NCBI GenBank assembly: GCA_963790415.1
Contig: CAWBOK010000003.1
Coordinates: forward strand, 310,001-374,000
Direction of reading: 5' to 3'
DNA from: JAJZQZ01 sp963790415
GTDB taxonomy: Bacteria; Actinomycetota; Thermoleophilia; RBG-16-64-13
Length of the DNA: 64,000 nt
In this document: positions 47,603-55,696 of the stretch, in pieces
Numbering within the stretch: position 1 is the first letter of the stretch
How the letters are laid out: each line of letters starts with the position of its first letter
The notes under the pieces: model-generated
Database searches by the model: none
What the model was told of the DNA's origin: nothing
The model's input: the letters and a program-made list of their open reading frames with translations, nothing else
Translations under genes and position numbers: made by a program

Positions 47603-48823
47603 ATGTACCAGCCCGACGTGGGCGCGCTACTTCATCACTTGGTCGACCGCGGAGGCTCCGACCTGCACGTCAAAGTGGGAAGCCCTCCCCGCATCCGCAT
47701 CGACGGAGAGATGGAGATCGTCGAAGGGGCCGAGACGTTGCGGCCCGACGACACGCAGGAGATGATTCTCGGCCTCCTCAGCACCGGACAGCGCAAGGAG
47801 CTCGAAGAGGAGCACGAACTCGACCTCGCCTACGCCATCCCGGGGCTGTCCCGCTTCCGAGTGAACGTCTTCTATCAGAGAGGGACCATCGGTTCGGTCT
47901 TCAGGACGATCCCCCTACGCATACCGACCGCGGAGGAACTAGGCCTCCCGCCGATCATCCTCGAACTCGCTCTGAAACCCCGGGGACTGGTGCTCGTCAC
48001 CGGCCCCACCGGCTCGGGGAAATCGACCACACTGGCGGCCATGGTCGACCACGTCAACAAGAACCGCAAGTGCCACATCATGACCATCGAAGACCCGATC
48101 GAATTCCTTCATCGGGACCAACTCGCTTTGGTGAACCAGCGCGAAGTGGGAGCCGACACCAAGAGCTTCGCTCAGGCTCTAAAAAGGGTGTTGCGGCAAG
48201 ATCCAGACGTCATCCTACTCGGTGAGATGCGCGACCTAGAAACGATCCAAGCCGCCTGCACCGCGGCCGAGACCGGCCATCTGGTGTTCGGCACGCTGCA
48301 CACGACCTCGGCCCCCTCCACGATCGATCGCATCATAGATGTCTTTCCGCCCCACCAGCAAGAACAGATCCGCATGCAGCTCTCCATCGGCCTGCAGGGA
48401 GTGGTCTGCCAGACGCTTCTTCCTCGGGTAGGCGGTGGCCGGATCGCGGCCCACGAGATCATGGTCTGCCTGCCTTCCATCGGCAATCTCATCCGCGAGG
48501 CCAAGACCCACCAGATGCTCACCGTCATCCAATCCGGGGCACGGTCTGGCATGCACACCCTCGACCAGCACTTGTCGGAGTTGGTGCGCGCAGGACTGAT
48601 CACGTTTGACGACGCCATCACGAAGACACAGGACCCGCGAACCTTCGAGGCCCAGGTGGGCCAGTTCAAGAGCAGGCAACCGGAGCAGGCGGCCTGGGGA
48701 GCGGGCAACGGCGGTGGGGACAACGGCGGTGGGCCTGGCCCGGCCGGCGGCCCCGCCGCGGGACACCCGATGGGACAGGGCGGCATGCACATGCAAAGTC
48801 AGCAACCGGTGCAGCGGCGCTGA
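47603..48823 (+). CDS. pilT: PilT-type retraction ATPase of type IV pili
   Basis: 406 residues; GGAGG lies 5 nt before the ATG. Features are GGSDLHVKVGSPPRIRIDGE, Walker A GPTGSGKSTT, the Asp box ITIEDP-like MTIEDPIEF, Walker B ILLGEMRD, a His box FGTLHTTSA, and SIGNLIREAKTHQM in the AIRNLIRE position. The last ~55 residues are a Gly/Pro/Gln-rich tail not usual for PilT. No other pilus gene is next to it; pilB lies 8 kb away. Confidence 0.92.
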   Translation: MYQPDVGALLHHLVDRGGSDLHVKVGSPPRIRIDGEMEIVEGAETLRPDDTQEMILGLLSTGQRKELEEEHELDLAYAIPGLSRFRVNVFYQRGTIGSVFRTIPLRIPTAEELGLPPIILELALKPRGLVLVTGPTGSGKSTTLAAMVDHVNKNRKCHIMTIEDPIEFLHRDQLALVNQREVGADTKSFAQALKRVLRQDPDVILLGEMRDLETIQAACTAAETGHLVFGTLHTTSAPSTIDRIIDVFPPHQQEQIRMQLSIGLQGVVCQTLLPRVGGGRIAAHEIMVCLPSIGNLIREAKTHQMLTVIQSGARSGMHTLDQHLSELVRAGLITFDDAITKTQDPRTFEAQVGQFKSRQPEQAAWGAGNGGGDNGGGPGPAGGPAAGHPMGQGGMHMQSQQPVQRR

Positions 48824-48838
48824 GCCTGAGCAAGAGCG

Positions 48839-49264
48839 TCAGGGAACGAGCAACAGCGGTACGGTCAGCCGGTGGGCGACCCGGTCGCTCACGCTGCCCA
48901 CGAGGATGCCGTGCAGTTCGCCCAAGCCCCGTTTCCCCATGACGACCACGTCGACACCCAGTGCGCGCGCCTGTTCGACGATGACCTCGGAGGCGGCGCC
49001 CACCACGACTTTGGTCTCGACTCCTACACCGGCTTCCCGGAACACCGCTTCAGCCGACGCAAGGGCATCTCGGCCCACTTTCTCGATGTAGTCTTCCACG
49101 ATGTCCTGGCCGATACCCGCTACCATCACCAGCGACTGTGGCACACCGACCGCCGTGACAAGAATCACCTCGGCCCCGGCCTCGCCGGCCATGACGGCCG
49201 CCAGCCGAGCCGCCTTGAGCGCGCGCTCCGAACCGTCGGTTGGAACCAGTATCCGGCGGAACAT
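48839..49264 (-). CDS. Universal stress protein (UspA family, ATP-binding type)
   Basis: 141 residues from the ATG at 49264 (MFRRILVPTDGSERALKAAR), with GGAGGTG upstream. The nucleotide motif GKRGLGELHGILVGSVSD fits the G-2x-G-9x-GS pattern of ATP-binding Usp proteins. A longer frame to 49300 lacks a ribosome site. The gene converges with pilT. Confidence 0.9.
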   Translation of the reverse strand: MFRRILVPTDGSERALKAARLAAVMAGEAGAEVILVTAVGVPQSLVMVAGIGQDIVEDYIEKVGRDALASAEAVFREAGVGVETKVVVGAASEVIVEQARALGVDVVVMGKRGLGELHGILVGSVSDRVAHRLTVPLLLVP

Positions 49265-49311
49265 CACCCACACCTCCGCTACAGTCCGACCGAGGAACAC
49301 AAACCGTCAGG

Positions 49312-49384
49312 TGGAGGATACCGGGTTCGAACCGGCGACCTCCGCCGTGCAAAGGCGGCGCTCTCCCAACTGAGCTAATCCCCC
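49312..49384 (-). tRNA. tRNA-Ala(TGC)
   Basis: Read on the minus strand, the 73-nt sequence folds into a cloverleaf: acceptor GGGGGAT pairs with ATCCTCC (one G-T), D-arm AGCTCAGTTGGGAGAGC, anticodon loop TTTGCAC giving TGC, and T-arm GCCGGTTCGAACCCGGT. CCA is not encoded. Confidence 0.95.
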
Positions 49385-49468
49385 ACGATCACGCGTGGTC
49401 GCTGAGTGCTACGGATATCCTACCATGGGGCATCGCCGCAGCCCCGGATGTCGGGCCGGGGCAAAGGG

Positions 49469-49545
49469 TGGTGGGCCTGCGTGGAGTCGAACCACGGACC
49501 TCATCCTTATCAGGGATGCGCTCTAACCAACTGAGCTACAGGCCC
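49469..49545 (-). tRNA. tRNA-Ile(GAT)
   Basis: On the minus strand the acceptor GGGCCTG pairs with CAGGCCC. The D-arm is AGCTCAGTTGGTTAGAGC, the anticodon GAT lies in CCTGATAAGG, and the T-arm is CGTGGTTCGACTCCACG. The trailing CCA (49471-49469) is present. It precedes tRNA-Ala by 84 bp on the same strand, with no rRNA beside it. Confidence 0.95.
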
Positions 49546-49671
49546 ACGCGGACGTGTAGTTTACCCCCAAAGCTGGGCATGTCAAGGAACGCGCACCCCA
49601 CTCGACCGGACCGCGGCTCCGCCGGCCTGGCCGAATACCGGGGTATCGCGGACGGGCGCGCGACAATACGC

Positions 49672-49701
49672 CTGGCAGCCCGGCGACGATTCGGGTAAGC
49701 T
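49672..49701 (+). promoter_or_regulatory. Possible promoter of the bifunctional nuclease gene
   Basis: CTGGCA (49672-49677), an 18-nt spacer and TAAGCT (49696-49701) stand upstream of the ATG at 49736. The match to consensus is moderate. Confidence 0.3.
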
Positions 49702-49735
49702 CATGATGTGGCGGACGCTGAGGCCGGTGAGGGCT

Positions 49736-50221
49736 ATGGAAGGCTTCGACAAGATGGTGATCCACGGTGTCAGCTTCGACGTGGCGAGCAGGCAGCCCAT
49801 CGTTCTGCTCAAGTCGGAACAGAGCGACCGCTATCTGCCTATTTGGATCGGGAGTCCCGAGGCGGCCGCCATTCTCGTCAAACTGCAGAACGCCGAGTTT
49901 CCGCGACCCATGACCCACGACCTGCTCACCAACGTGCTCGGCTCCCTGTCGGCCAAGCTGGAGCGGGTGCTGGTGACCGAACTCAAGGACAACACCTTCT
50001 ACGCGGTGCTGCGTCTCACGACCGACGGAAGGCAGATCGACATCGACTCCCGACCCTCCGACGCCATCGCCCTAGCCGTACGCACCGAAGCGCCCATCTT
50101 CGCCTCGCACGAGCTGCTGGAGGCGAACGGAATCGAACTCGACCAGGAGCCCGATCAGGTCGACGACGTGATGGCCGAGTTCCGCGACTTCCTCGACCAG
50201 GTCTCGCCGGAGGATTTCTGA
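49736..50221 (+). CDS. Bifunctional nuclease domain protein (BFN/DUF151)
   Basis: 161 residues from the ATG at 49736 (MEGFDKMVIHGVSFDVASRQ). Family signatures are IVLLKSEQSDRYLPIWIGSP EAAAI, MTHDLLTNVLGSL, VLVTELKDNTFYAVL and IDSRPSDAIALAVRTEAPIF. The BFN domain is found in actinobacterial and plant proteins with reported nuclease activity. An ATG at 49703 extends the frame but has no ribosome site. Confidence 0.88.
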   Translation: MEGFDKMVIHGVSFDVASRQPIVLLKSEQSDRYLPIWIGSPEAAAILVKLQNAEFPRPMTHDLLTNVLGSLSAKLERVLVTELKDNTFYAVLRLTTDGRQIDIDSRPSDAIALAVRTEAPIFASHELLEANGIELDQEPDQVDDVMAEFRDFLDQVSPEDF

Positions 50222-50255
50222 TCAGAGTCGCGCGCACGTCGAACGTACGCGTCGA

Positions 50256-50540
50256 TCACGACTGAGCGCGCTCGCCCACCTCGCCTTTCACGACGTCCAG
50301 AATCACCTTGTAGATCGTGCGCAGGCCGTCGTCACTGAGGGGACCGCGGTTCGACCGGGACAGAAAGGTGAGCACCCAGTCTTCCTGGGCCGGGTCGAGA
50401 AAACCGATCCCCTGACTCGCCTTGTACTCTTTCAGCTTCTCCACCAACTTGATCCGCTGGTTCAGAGCATCCAGGATCCTGCGGTCGGTGTCGGAGATCT
50501 GCTCCCGGTACTGCTTGATCACCTGGTCTGTGGCATTCAT
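50256..50540 (-). CDS. Chorismate mutase type II (AroQ class)
   Basis: 94 residues from the ATG at 50540, with GGAGA 5 nt upstream. The helical pattern REQISDTDRRILDALNQRIK LVEKLKEYKAS, followed by GLRTIYKVILDVVK, matches the monofunctional AroQ fold. It converts chorismate to prephenate for Phe/Tyr synthesis. It converges with the nuclease gene. Confidence 0.85.
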   Translation of the reverse strand: MNATDQVIKQYREQISDTDRRILDALNQRIKLVEKLKEYKASQGIGFLDPAQEDWVLTFLSRSNRGPLSDDGLRTIYKVILDVVKGEVGERAQS

Positions 50541-50705
50541 ATGGTTCTCCCTGGTCGTTGCGTCCCTGGTCGGGCGGCATAGGCTACCCCAACAGGAGAC
50601 GCTTCGCCACCGTCGGCGGCGGGGTATAGTAGGCGTCGGACCGCGATCCACCGATACACGATCTCGGCACTCGCCCGCCGAGTCCGGACGGGAGGCACAC
50701 ACGAT

Positions 50706-51038
50706 ATGGGCCAAGCGCTCACTGAACTCACCGACGACAGCTTCGAGAACGCCGTGCTGAAAGCCTCGACGCCGGTGCTGGTCGATTTCTGGGCGCCCTG
50801 GTGCGGACCCTGCCGCACGATGGGACCCGTACTCGAAGAATTCGCCCGCGAACACGGCGAGGTGATCGAGGTGGGAAAACTCAACGTCGATGACAACAAG
50901 GCCGTCGCCGCCCGCTACGACATCTTGTCCATCCCCACCTTGCTGCTGTTCCATCAGGGCACGGTGCAGAAGAAACTCATCGGGGCACTGCCGAAGAAAC
51001 GCTTAGAAGAAGAGCTGCGCCCTTGGCTGGAGGCCTGA
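50706..51038 (+). CDS. trxA: Thioredoxin
   Basis: 110 residues. The active site WCGPC is at residues 32-36 (VLVDFWAPWCGPCRTMGPVL). The cis-Pro lies in LSIPTLLLF. A cytoplasmic disulfide reductase. A TATAGT box at 50625-50630 with TTCGCC 16 nt upstream could be its promoter. The small CooT-like gene follows one base later. Confidence 0.95.
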   Translation: MGQALTELTDDSFENAVLKASTPVLVDFWAPWCGPCRTMGPVLEEFAREHGEVIEVGKLNVDDNKAVAARYDILSIPTLLLFHQGTVQKKLIGALPKKRLEEELRPWLEA

Positions 51039-51039
51039 C

Positions 51040-51255
51040 ATGTGCGAAGCACACGCATACCTCGCCACCGGCAGTGGGCAGGAGACGGTCACGGAAAAGG
51101 TCATGGAGAATGTCGTGCGGATAGCCCCCGACGGTGACGAACTCGTGCTCACCGACCTGTTCGGCGACGAAGTGCGCCTCCACGCGCGCATCCGGGAGAT
51201 CGCCCTGCTCGACAACAAGATCTACCTCGAGGCCACAGACCCCGACCGTTCGTAG
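51040..51255 (+). CDS. CooT family small protein
   Basis: 71 residues opening with MCEAHAYLATGSGQETVTEK and ending in RLHARIREIALLDNKIYLEA. The MCE start and the LTDLFGDEVRLHARI core match the CooT family (PF10133); some members bind nickel through the N-terminal Cys. The gene directly follows trxA and overlaps the convergent CbiA-like gene by 34 bp. Confidence 0.75.
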   Translation: MCEAHAYLATGSGQETVTEKVMENVVRIAPDGDELVLTDLFGDEVRLHARIREIALLDNKIYLEATDPDRS

Positions 51256-52577
51256 TCGGCGCACGCAGCCACGAAACGTCGAGTCCCCGTGGGGCACGAC
51301 GCCAGGTGTACGAGCACTCGCGAACAGAGAAGGGTGCTGGTGGCTGCTCCTTCGAGTTGACGCGCCGGCCAGCCTTCTCCGCCTACGCTCAGCGGGAAGC
51401 CACGCGACACCGGGGCTTCCATGATCTCGGCGTCGGCCGCAACCCACCCCGTGACGGTCTCACCGCTGCCAAGAAGAAGCGTGTCCCGCTCCGCCCGCAC
51501 TGACAGATACGTCGGCTCGTCCAGGTCACCCAGTAGCTCGCCATCCGCTGAGAGGACCCCCGCAAGCTCGTGCGTGCGACCCAGCGGATCCTGGAGGCGG
51601 CGGAGAAAGTAGAGCATCCCTCCGCCCAGCGCGAGAGTGGGCAGGCCCTCAGCCACGCTCACGCGCATCTCGCGCATGAGGCTGAAATTGCCGGCCAGCT
51701 CAGGGAGAGCCTCCTGCCATAGATGCCCGGCTACGACCAGGCCGGCGGTGCCCTCCGGCAGGGCTTCGTCAGCAGCCAGGTCCAAACGCCGCACTCGGGC
51801 TCCCGCGGCCCGCAGCGCATCGATCGAGTCGCGACTCCAGGCGGTGAACCCGCGCCCCGCGGCCACGGCCACCAGCGGGCCGGTGTCCCTCCGTTCCGGC
51901 GGCGACGTGCCTCCGGCAAGGAATCCTCGCTGTCCGGCCAGGGTCTCAAGGCCGGCCGCATCCACGTGGCGATGCACCGTCTCGACGAGGTCGGGGGACA
52001 GCGGCAGTCCCCACGGGCCGGGAGCCGGAGTGTCCCAGCCGGGTCCGTCTCCCTGATAGACACACCCGACCACCGGAGCGGATGCTTCCGCCAGAGCCCG
52101 CCGTAGCACTCCCCGGTGATCGAGGTCGCGCACTCCCGTAAGCACCAGCCCGGCCAGGTTGACCCCGCTCAGCCGATCTTGGAACCCCTTGACAAGGGCG
52201 GAGATGCCCGAGTCCCAGCCACGGCAATCGAGGACAAGGGCGAGCGGGCAATCGAGTGCACGGGCGACTCCGGCGGGCGACCAGGATCCCGGTGGAACGT
52301 CGTCGATGGCCCCATGACTCGTGGTGAGAACCGACAGGTCGGCGCCGCGCACCGCGCGCTCGTAGAGCGCTGCCAAGGTCTCTGCATCGTACAAGGCGGG
52401 GTCGAGAAAGGAGCTCCCTTCCCACCGGTCCCACGCGGCCGCCGGTGTGACCGCCCCAAGGTGATGGAAGCGCGCGTGACGCCGTCCGGCGCCGACAATC
52501 TCCACGATCCCGGCCGCGAGGAACCCGGCGAGACCCGTGCGATGCGTAGGAGCGAGAAGGATGCGAGGGGCCGACAC
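51222..52577 (-). CDS. CbiA/CobB-like protein with degenerate active sites
   Basis: 451 residues. The overall layout follows cobyrinate a,c-diamide synthase: an N-terminal nucleotide domain (ALYERAVRGADLSVLTTSHG AIDDV, DCPLALVLDCRGWDSGISAL VKGF, SGVNLAGLVLTGV) and a C-terminal glutamine-amidotransferase-like domain. The expected P-loop near the N-terminus is replaced by ILLAPTHRTGLAGF, and the nucleophile motif, usually with Cys, reads LALGGGMLYFLRRLQD. Both catalytic features seem lost, so it is probably a non-synthase paralogue. No other cobalamin gene is nearby. Confidence 0.7.
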   Translation of the reverse strand: MSAPRILLAPTHRTGLAGFLAAGIVEIVGAGRRHARFHHLGAVTPAAAWDRWEGSSFLDPALYDAETLAALYERAVRGADLSVLTTSHGAIDDVPPGSWSPAGVARALDCPLALVLDCRGWDSGISALVKGFQDRLSGVNLAGLVLTGVRDLDHRGVLRRALAEASAPVVGCVYQGDGPGWDTPAPGPWGLPLSPDLVETVHRHVDAAGLETLAGQRGFLAGGTSPPERRDTGPLVAVAAGRGFTAWSRDSIDALRAAGARVRRLDLAADEALPEGTAGLVVAGHLWQEALPELAGNFSLMREMRVSVAEGLPTLALGGGMLYFLRRLQDPLGRTHELAGVLSADGELLGDLDEPTYLSVRAERDTLLLGSGETVTGWVAADAEIMEAPVSRGFPLSVGGEGWPARQLEGAATSTLLCSRVLVHLASCPTGTRRFVAACADYERSGSVASR

Positions 52578-52669
52578 TGAACACCACTCCTTGGGCTTCG
52601 ACCTGGGTCAGCGGAACGCGGGGACGGGGAATCCTACACCAATCGAACGCCTTTGCCGAATAGGAGAGC

Positions 52670-54538
52670 GTGAGTACGGTTTTCGACAGAGTACGGCGCA
52701 ACTATCTGCGCCTGGATGACATATTGGTAGCCCGCAGCGTGTTGAGCGGTTCCCTCGCCATCGCGGCTGCCGTGCTGGCCCACTCCGGCGAGTCGCCCAC
52801 CTTCGACTGGTGGATGGCGCTCCCCCTCATACTCGTCGCAGCAAGCAACATCCCGTTCTTCATCTTGTCGCTGAACGGCCACAAGCATCTCGTCGCGTGG
52901 GCCATGGTGGTGATAGACACGGCGTTCATCACCTACTTGGTGCACTACACCTCTGGAGTCCAGAGCGCCGTCTCGATCTTCTACCTGTGGCCCATCATCG
53001 CTTCCAGCCTTCTCTTGGGCACCCGGGCCAGCTATCTCACCGCTGCCTTGTCGGCCGCCCTGTACCTCGGCTTGGCCGTGGCGGAAGCGGGCGGCTGGCA
53101 GCCCAGTAATCTCCTGGCCAGCCGAGGAATGTCCGCGGTGACCGGACTCGAAGCGGTAATGGTGCGGGTGAGCGGTTTTCTGCTGATCGCTTTGCTCTCA
53201 GGCATGCTCTCCAACGCGTTGTTGCAGTCGAATGCCCAGCTGACTGAAGCAAAGGCTCTTCTCGAACGAGAGCTCCAGCGTGTGCAGTTGGCCAACCACC
53301 GTCTGACGCTCCTGGACGAGGTCGGGCGCATCCTCGGACGGATCCAGGATCTAGAGATTCTTCTGCCCCGCGCGTTGGTCCGGGTAGCCAGCTTTATGGA
53401 GGTCGACACGGGCGCTATCGTATTGTTCTCGGAAGACACGGGCGACGTACGAGTCGTGGCGCGACACAGCATCGACGAACCCACTCTGAGCGCCTTCGTC
53501 TCCGCCGGGCTGCCCGTCAGGATCGAAGAAACCCGGGAGATCGTACTGGGGGAGGAGGGCCAGGATGGTCGGTTCGACCGCGCGTTCATAGCCCTGCATA
53601 AAGGGGGCTTCAGCGACTTCTTGGTCGCTCCGCTCCGGGTGGCCGACGAGTATCTCGGTAACCTGTATCTCTTCGGCCGGTCACCGGCTCAATTCAAGAA
53701 GGCCGACCTCATACCTTTGGCGAGCCTCACCACTCAGCTGGCCATCGCTATCAAGAACGTGCTCTTCACCAAGGAGCTGAAAGAGGCCAACGAAGAACTG
53801 CTGCACCTCGACCAATTGAAGAGCGACTTCCTGGCCACTATGAGCCACGAACTCCGTACGCCGCTCACGTCCGTGATCGGCTACAGCGATATGCTGCTCT
53901 CAGGGATGACCGGCGAAATGACCGACAAGCAGAAGGGCTTCCTGAGAAGCATCCTAGCCAGCGCGGAGACGCTGCTCAACCTCATCAACGATATCCTCGA
54001 CCTCACCCGGATCGAAGCCGGGAAGCTCGAGCTCAACCTGGAGCCCGTGGAACTGCGCTCGGTACTCATCTCCGTGATCTCAGTAGCCAAGCCACGAGCG
54101 CGAGACAAGAAGATCCAAATCTCCACGTTCCTGCCCACCGACCTGCCGACCCTGCGCGCAGACCCCGCCAAGCTGGCGCAGATCCTCCTCAACCTGCTTA
54201 CCAACGCCATCAAATACACTCATGAGATGGGCAAGGTTGGCATCGAGGCAAGGGCACTACCCACGGGCGTCGTTGAGATCCGGGTGACCGACACGGGGAT
54301 CGGCATCGCCCGCGAAGACATCCCGCGCGTCTTCGAGAGATTCACGCAAATAGATAGCTCGTCCACGCGCAATCAAGGAGGCACCGGCTTGGGTCTCACC
54401 ATCACCAAGGATCTGATCGAACTCCATGGGGGAGCAATCAAGGTACAATCGCAGCTAGGGAAGGGCACGAGCTTCACGTTTACCATGCCCATGGCCGGCG
54501 GTCAACAGGACCACCTTGCGATGGGAAAGCTCGGATAG
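52670..54538 (+). CDS. Membrane sensor histidine kinase with GAF domain
   Basis: 622 residues from the GTG at 52670, with TAGGAGA upstream. The N-terminal ~190 residues hold about six helices. A coiled coil follows (~190-220), a GAF-like domain (~225-375: LLPRALVRVASFMEVDTGAI VLF), then HisKA with the phospho-acceptor His in ATMSHELRTPLTSVIGYSDM, and HATPase_c (NLLTNAIKYTHE, DTGIGIAREDIPRVF, GGTGLGLTITKDLIELHGG). The response regulator starts 10 bp later. The signal is unknown. Confidence 0.92.
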   Translation: MSTVFDRVRRNYLRLDDILVARSVLSGSLAIAAAVLAHSGESPTFDWWMALPLILVAASNIPFFILSLNGHKHLVAWAMVVIDTAFITYLVHYTSGVQSAVSIFYLWPIIASSLLLGTRASYLTAALSAALYLGLAVAEAGGWQPSNLLASRGMSAVTGLEAVMVRVSGFLLIALLSGMLSNALLQSNAQLTEAKALLERELQRVQLANHRLTLLDEVGRILGRIQDLEILLPRALVRVASFMEVDTGAIVLFSEDTGDVRVVARHSIDEPTLSAFVSAGLPVRIEETREIVLGEEGQDGRFDRAFIALHKGGFSDFLVAPLRVADEYLGNLYLFGRSPAQFKKADLIPLASLTTQLAIAIKNVLFTKELKEANEELLHLDQLKSDFLATMSHELRTPLTSVIGYSDMLLSGMTGEMTDKQKGFLRSILASAETLLNLINDILDLTRIEAGKLELNLEPVELRSVLISVISVAKPRARDKKIQISTFLPTDLPTLRADPAKLAQILLNLLTNAIKYTHEMGKVGIEARALPTGVVEIRVTDTGIGIAREDIPRVFERFTQIDSSSTRNQGGTGLGLTITKDLIELHGGAIKVQSQLGKGTSFTFTMPMAGGQQDHLAMGKLG

Positions 54539-54547
54539 GAGGACATC

Positions 54548-54907
54548 GTGGCACACATCGTCGTAGCGGACGACGACCCGGACATCTTGAATATCGTCTG
54601 CATGTCTCTCGAGGCGATGGGCCACACGGTCGAACGGGCCACGAATGGCCGCGAGGCTGTCAGTCTCACCAAGGCTTCGCGCCCCCAGCTGGTAGTCATG
54701 GACCTGATGATGCCCGACATGAACGGATACGAAGCTACGGAGGCGCTCAAAGCCGACCCCGACACCGCCGCGATACCGGTTCTGGCTCTGACGGCGAAGG
54801 CCATGCGGGGAGACGAGGAACGAGGCCGGGCGGCGGGCGTCGACGCCTACCTCACCAAGCCCTTCCGCATCTCTCAGGTGATCGACGTAGTGGAGAAGAT
54901 GGTGTAG
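54548..54907 (+). CDS. Single-domain response regulator
   Basis: 119 residues from the GTG at 54548, with AGGAGG upstream. A receiver domain only: acidic pocket DDD at residues 8-10, phospho-acceptor Asp52 in VVMDLMMPDMNGYEA, the Thr of LALTAKAMRGDEE and the Lys of YLTKPF. There is no output domain. It is paired with the upstream kinase and may act by protein contact. Confidence 0.93.
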   Translation: MAHIVVADDDPDILNIVCMSLEAMGHTVERATNGREAVSLTKASRPQLVVMDLMMPDMNGYEATEALKADPDTAAIPVLALTAKAMRGDEERGRAAGVDAYLTKPFRISQVIDVVEKMV

Positions 54908-54914
54908 GGACCGC

Positions 54915-55595
54915 CTACCTCCTGCTGATCAGAATCATCCGAACCAGGTTGAGAATCGCCATCAGGGCGGCTGCCAGATAGGTGAGGGCGGCTGCGCGGA
55001 GCACCGCGCGGGCCCCGTCTATTTCGTTCGCAACAAGGATGCCCTTCTCGGAGAGCGACGCCAACGCCCGCCGAGACGCGTCGAGTTCCACGGGAAGTGT
55101 CACCACCGTGAAGAACACCGAAGCCGAGAAGAACACGATGCCGAGGTTCACCAGCAGAGGGCTGCGGAAGAAGATCAGCCCGGCAAGAAACAGGATATAC
55201 CCTAGGCTGCTGCCGAGATTGGCTGCGGGCACGAGCAGGCTCCGTAGCTTCATCGGCGCGTAGCCCTCGGCGTGCTGGACGGCGTGGCCGACCTCGTGGG
55301 CGGCCACGCCGAGGGATGCCAGCGAAGCGCTCTCCGCCACGTCGCTGCTCAACCGGAGGGTCCGGGAACGGGGGTCGTAGTTGTCGCTCAGTCGACCCCC
55401 GATCATCTCGATCGGGACACTTTGCAGGCCGCTCGAATCGAGCAGCATGCGTGCACCCTCGGCCCCGGTCAGCCCACGGCCGGATCGGACTTTGGCGTAC
55501 TTGTTGAACGTGGAGCTGACGCGGATCTGTGCATAGACGGTCAGAAGCAGGGCCGGGATCAGCAAGAGGAACGTCCAGCCTCCGAAGTAGATCAT
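54915..55595 (-). CDS. YugP-type membrane zinc metallopeptidase
   Basis: 226 residues. An N-terminal helix (WTFLLLIPALLLTVYAQIRV) is followed by the zinc site GVAAHEVGHAVQHAEGYAPM (HExxH) and the family pattern LSDNYDPRSRTLRLSSDVAE SASLASL. Two more helix pairs lie in the C-terminal half. The family is common in bacteria but its substrate is not established. It converges with the response regulator. Confidence 0.88.
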   Translation of the reverse strand: MIYFGGWTFLLLIPALLLTVYAQIRVSSTFNKYAKVRSGRGLTGAEGARMLLDSSGLQSVPIEMIGGRLSDNYDPRSRTLRLSSDVAESASLASLGVAAHEVGHAVQHAEGYAPMKLRSLLVPAANLGSSLGYILFLAGLIFFRSPLLVNLGIVFFSASVFFTVVTLPVELDASRRALASLSEKGILVANEIDGARAVLRAAALTYLAAALMAILNLVRMILISRR

Positions 55596-55696
55596 GCCCG
55601 TTTCTCCTTGTACTCACGGGGGAAGGGAAGCGTGCCGATAGTGTATACCAAGTTGGACTTCACATACGCCGCTCCGCCTGCGGCACGAGAGGTGTA

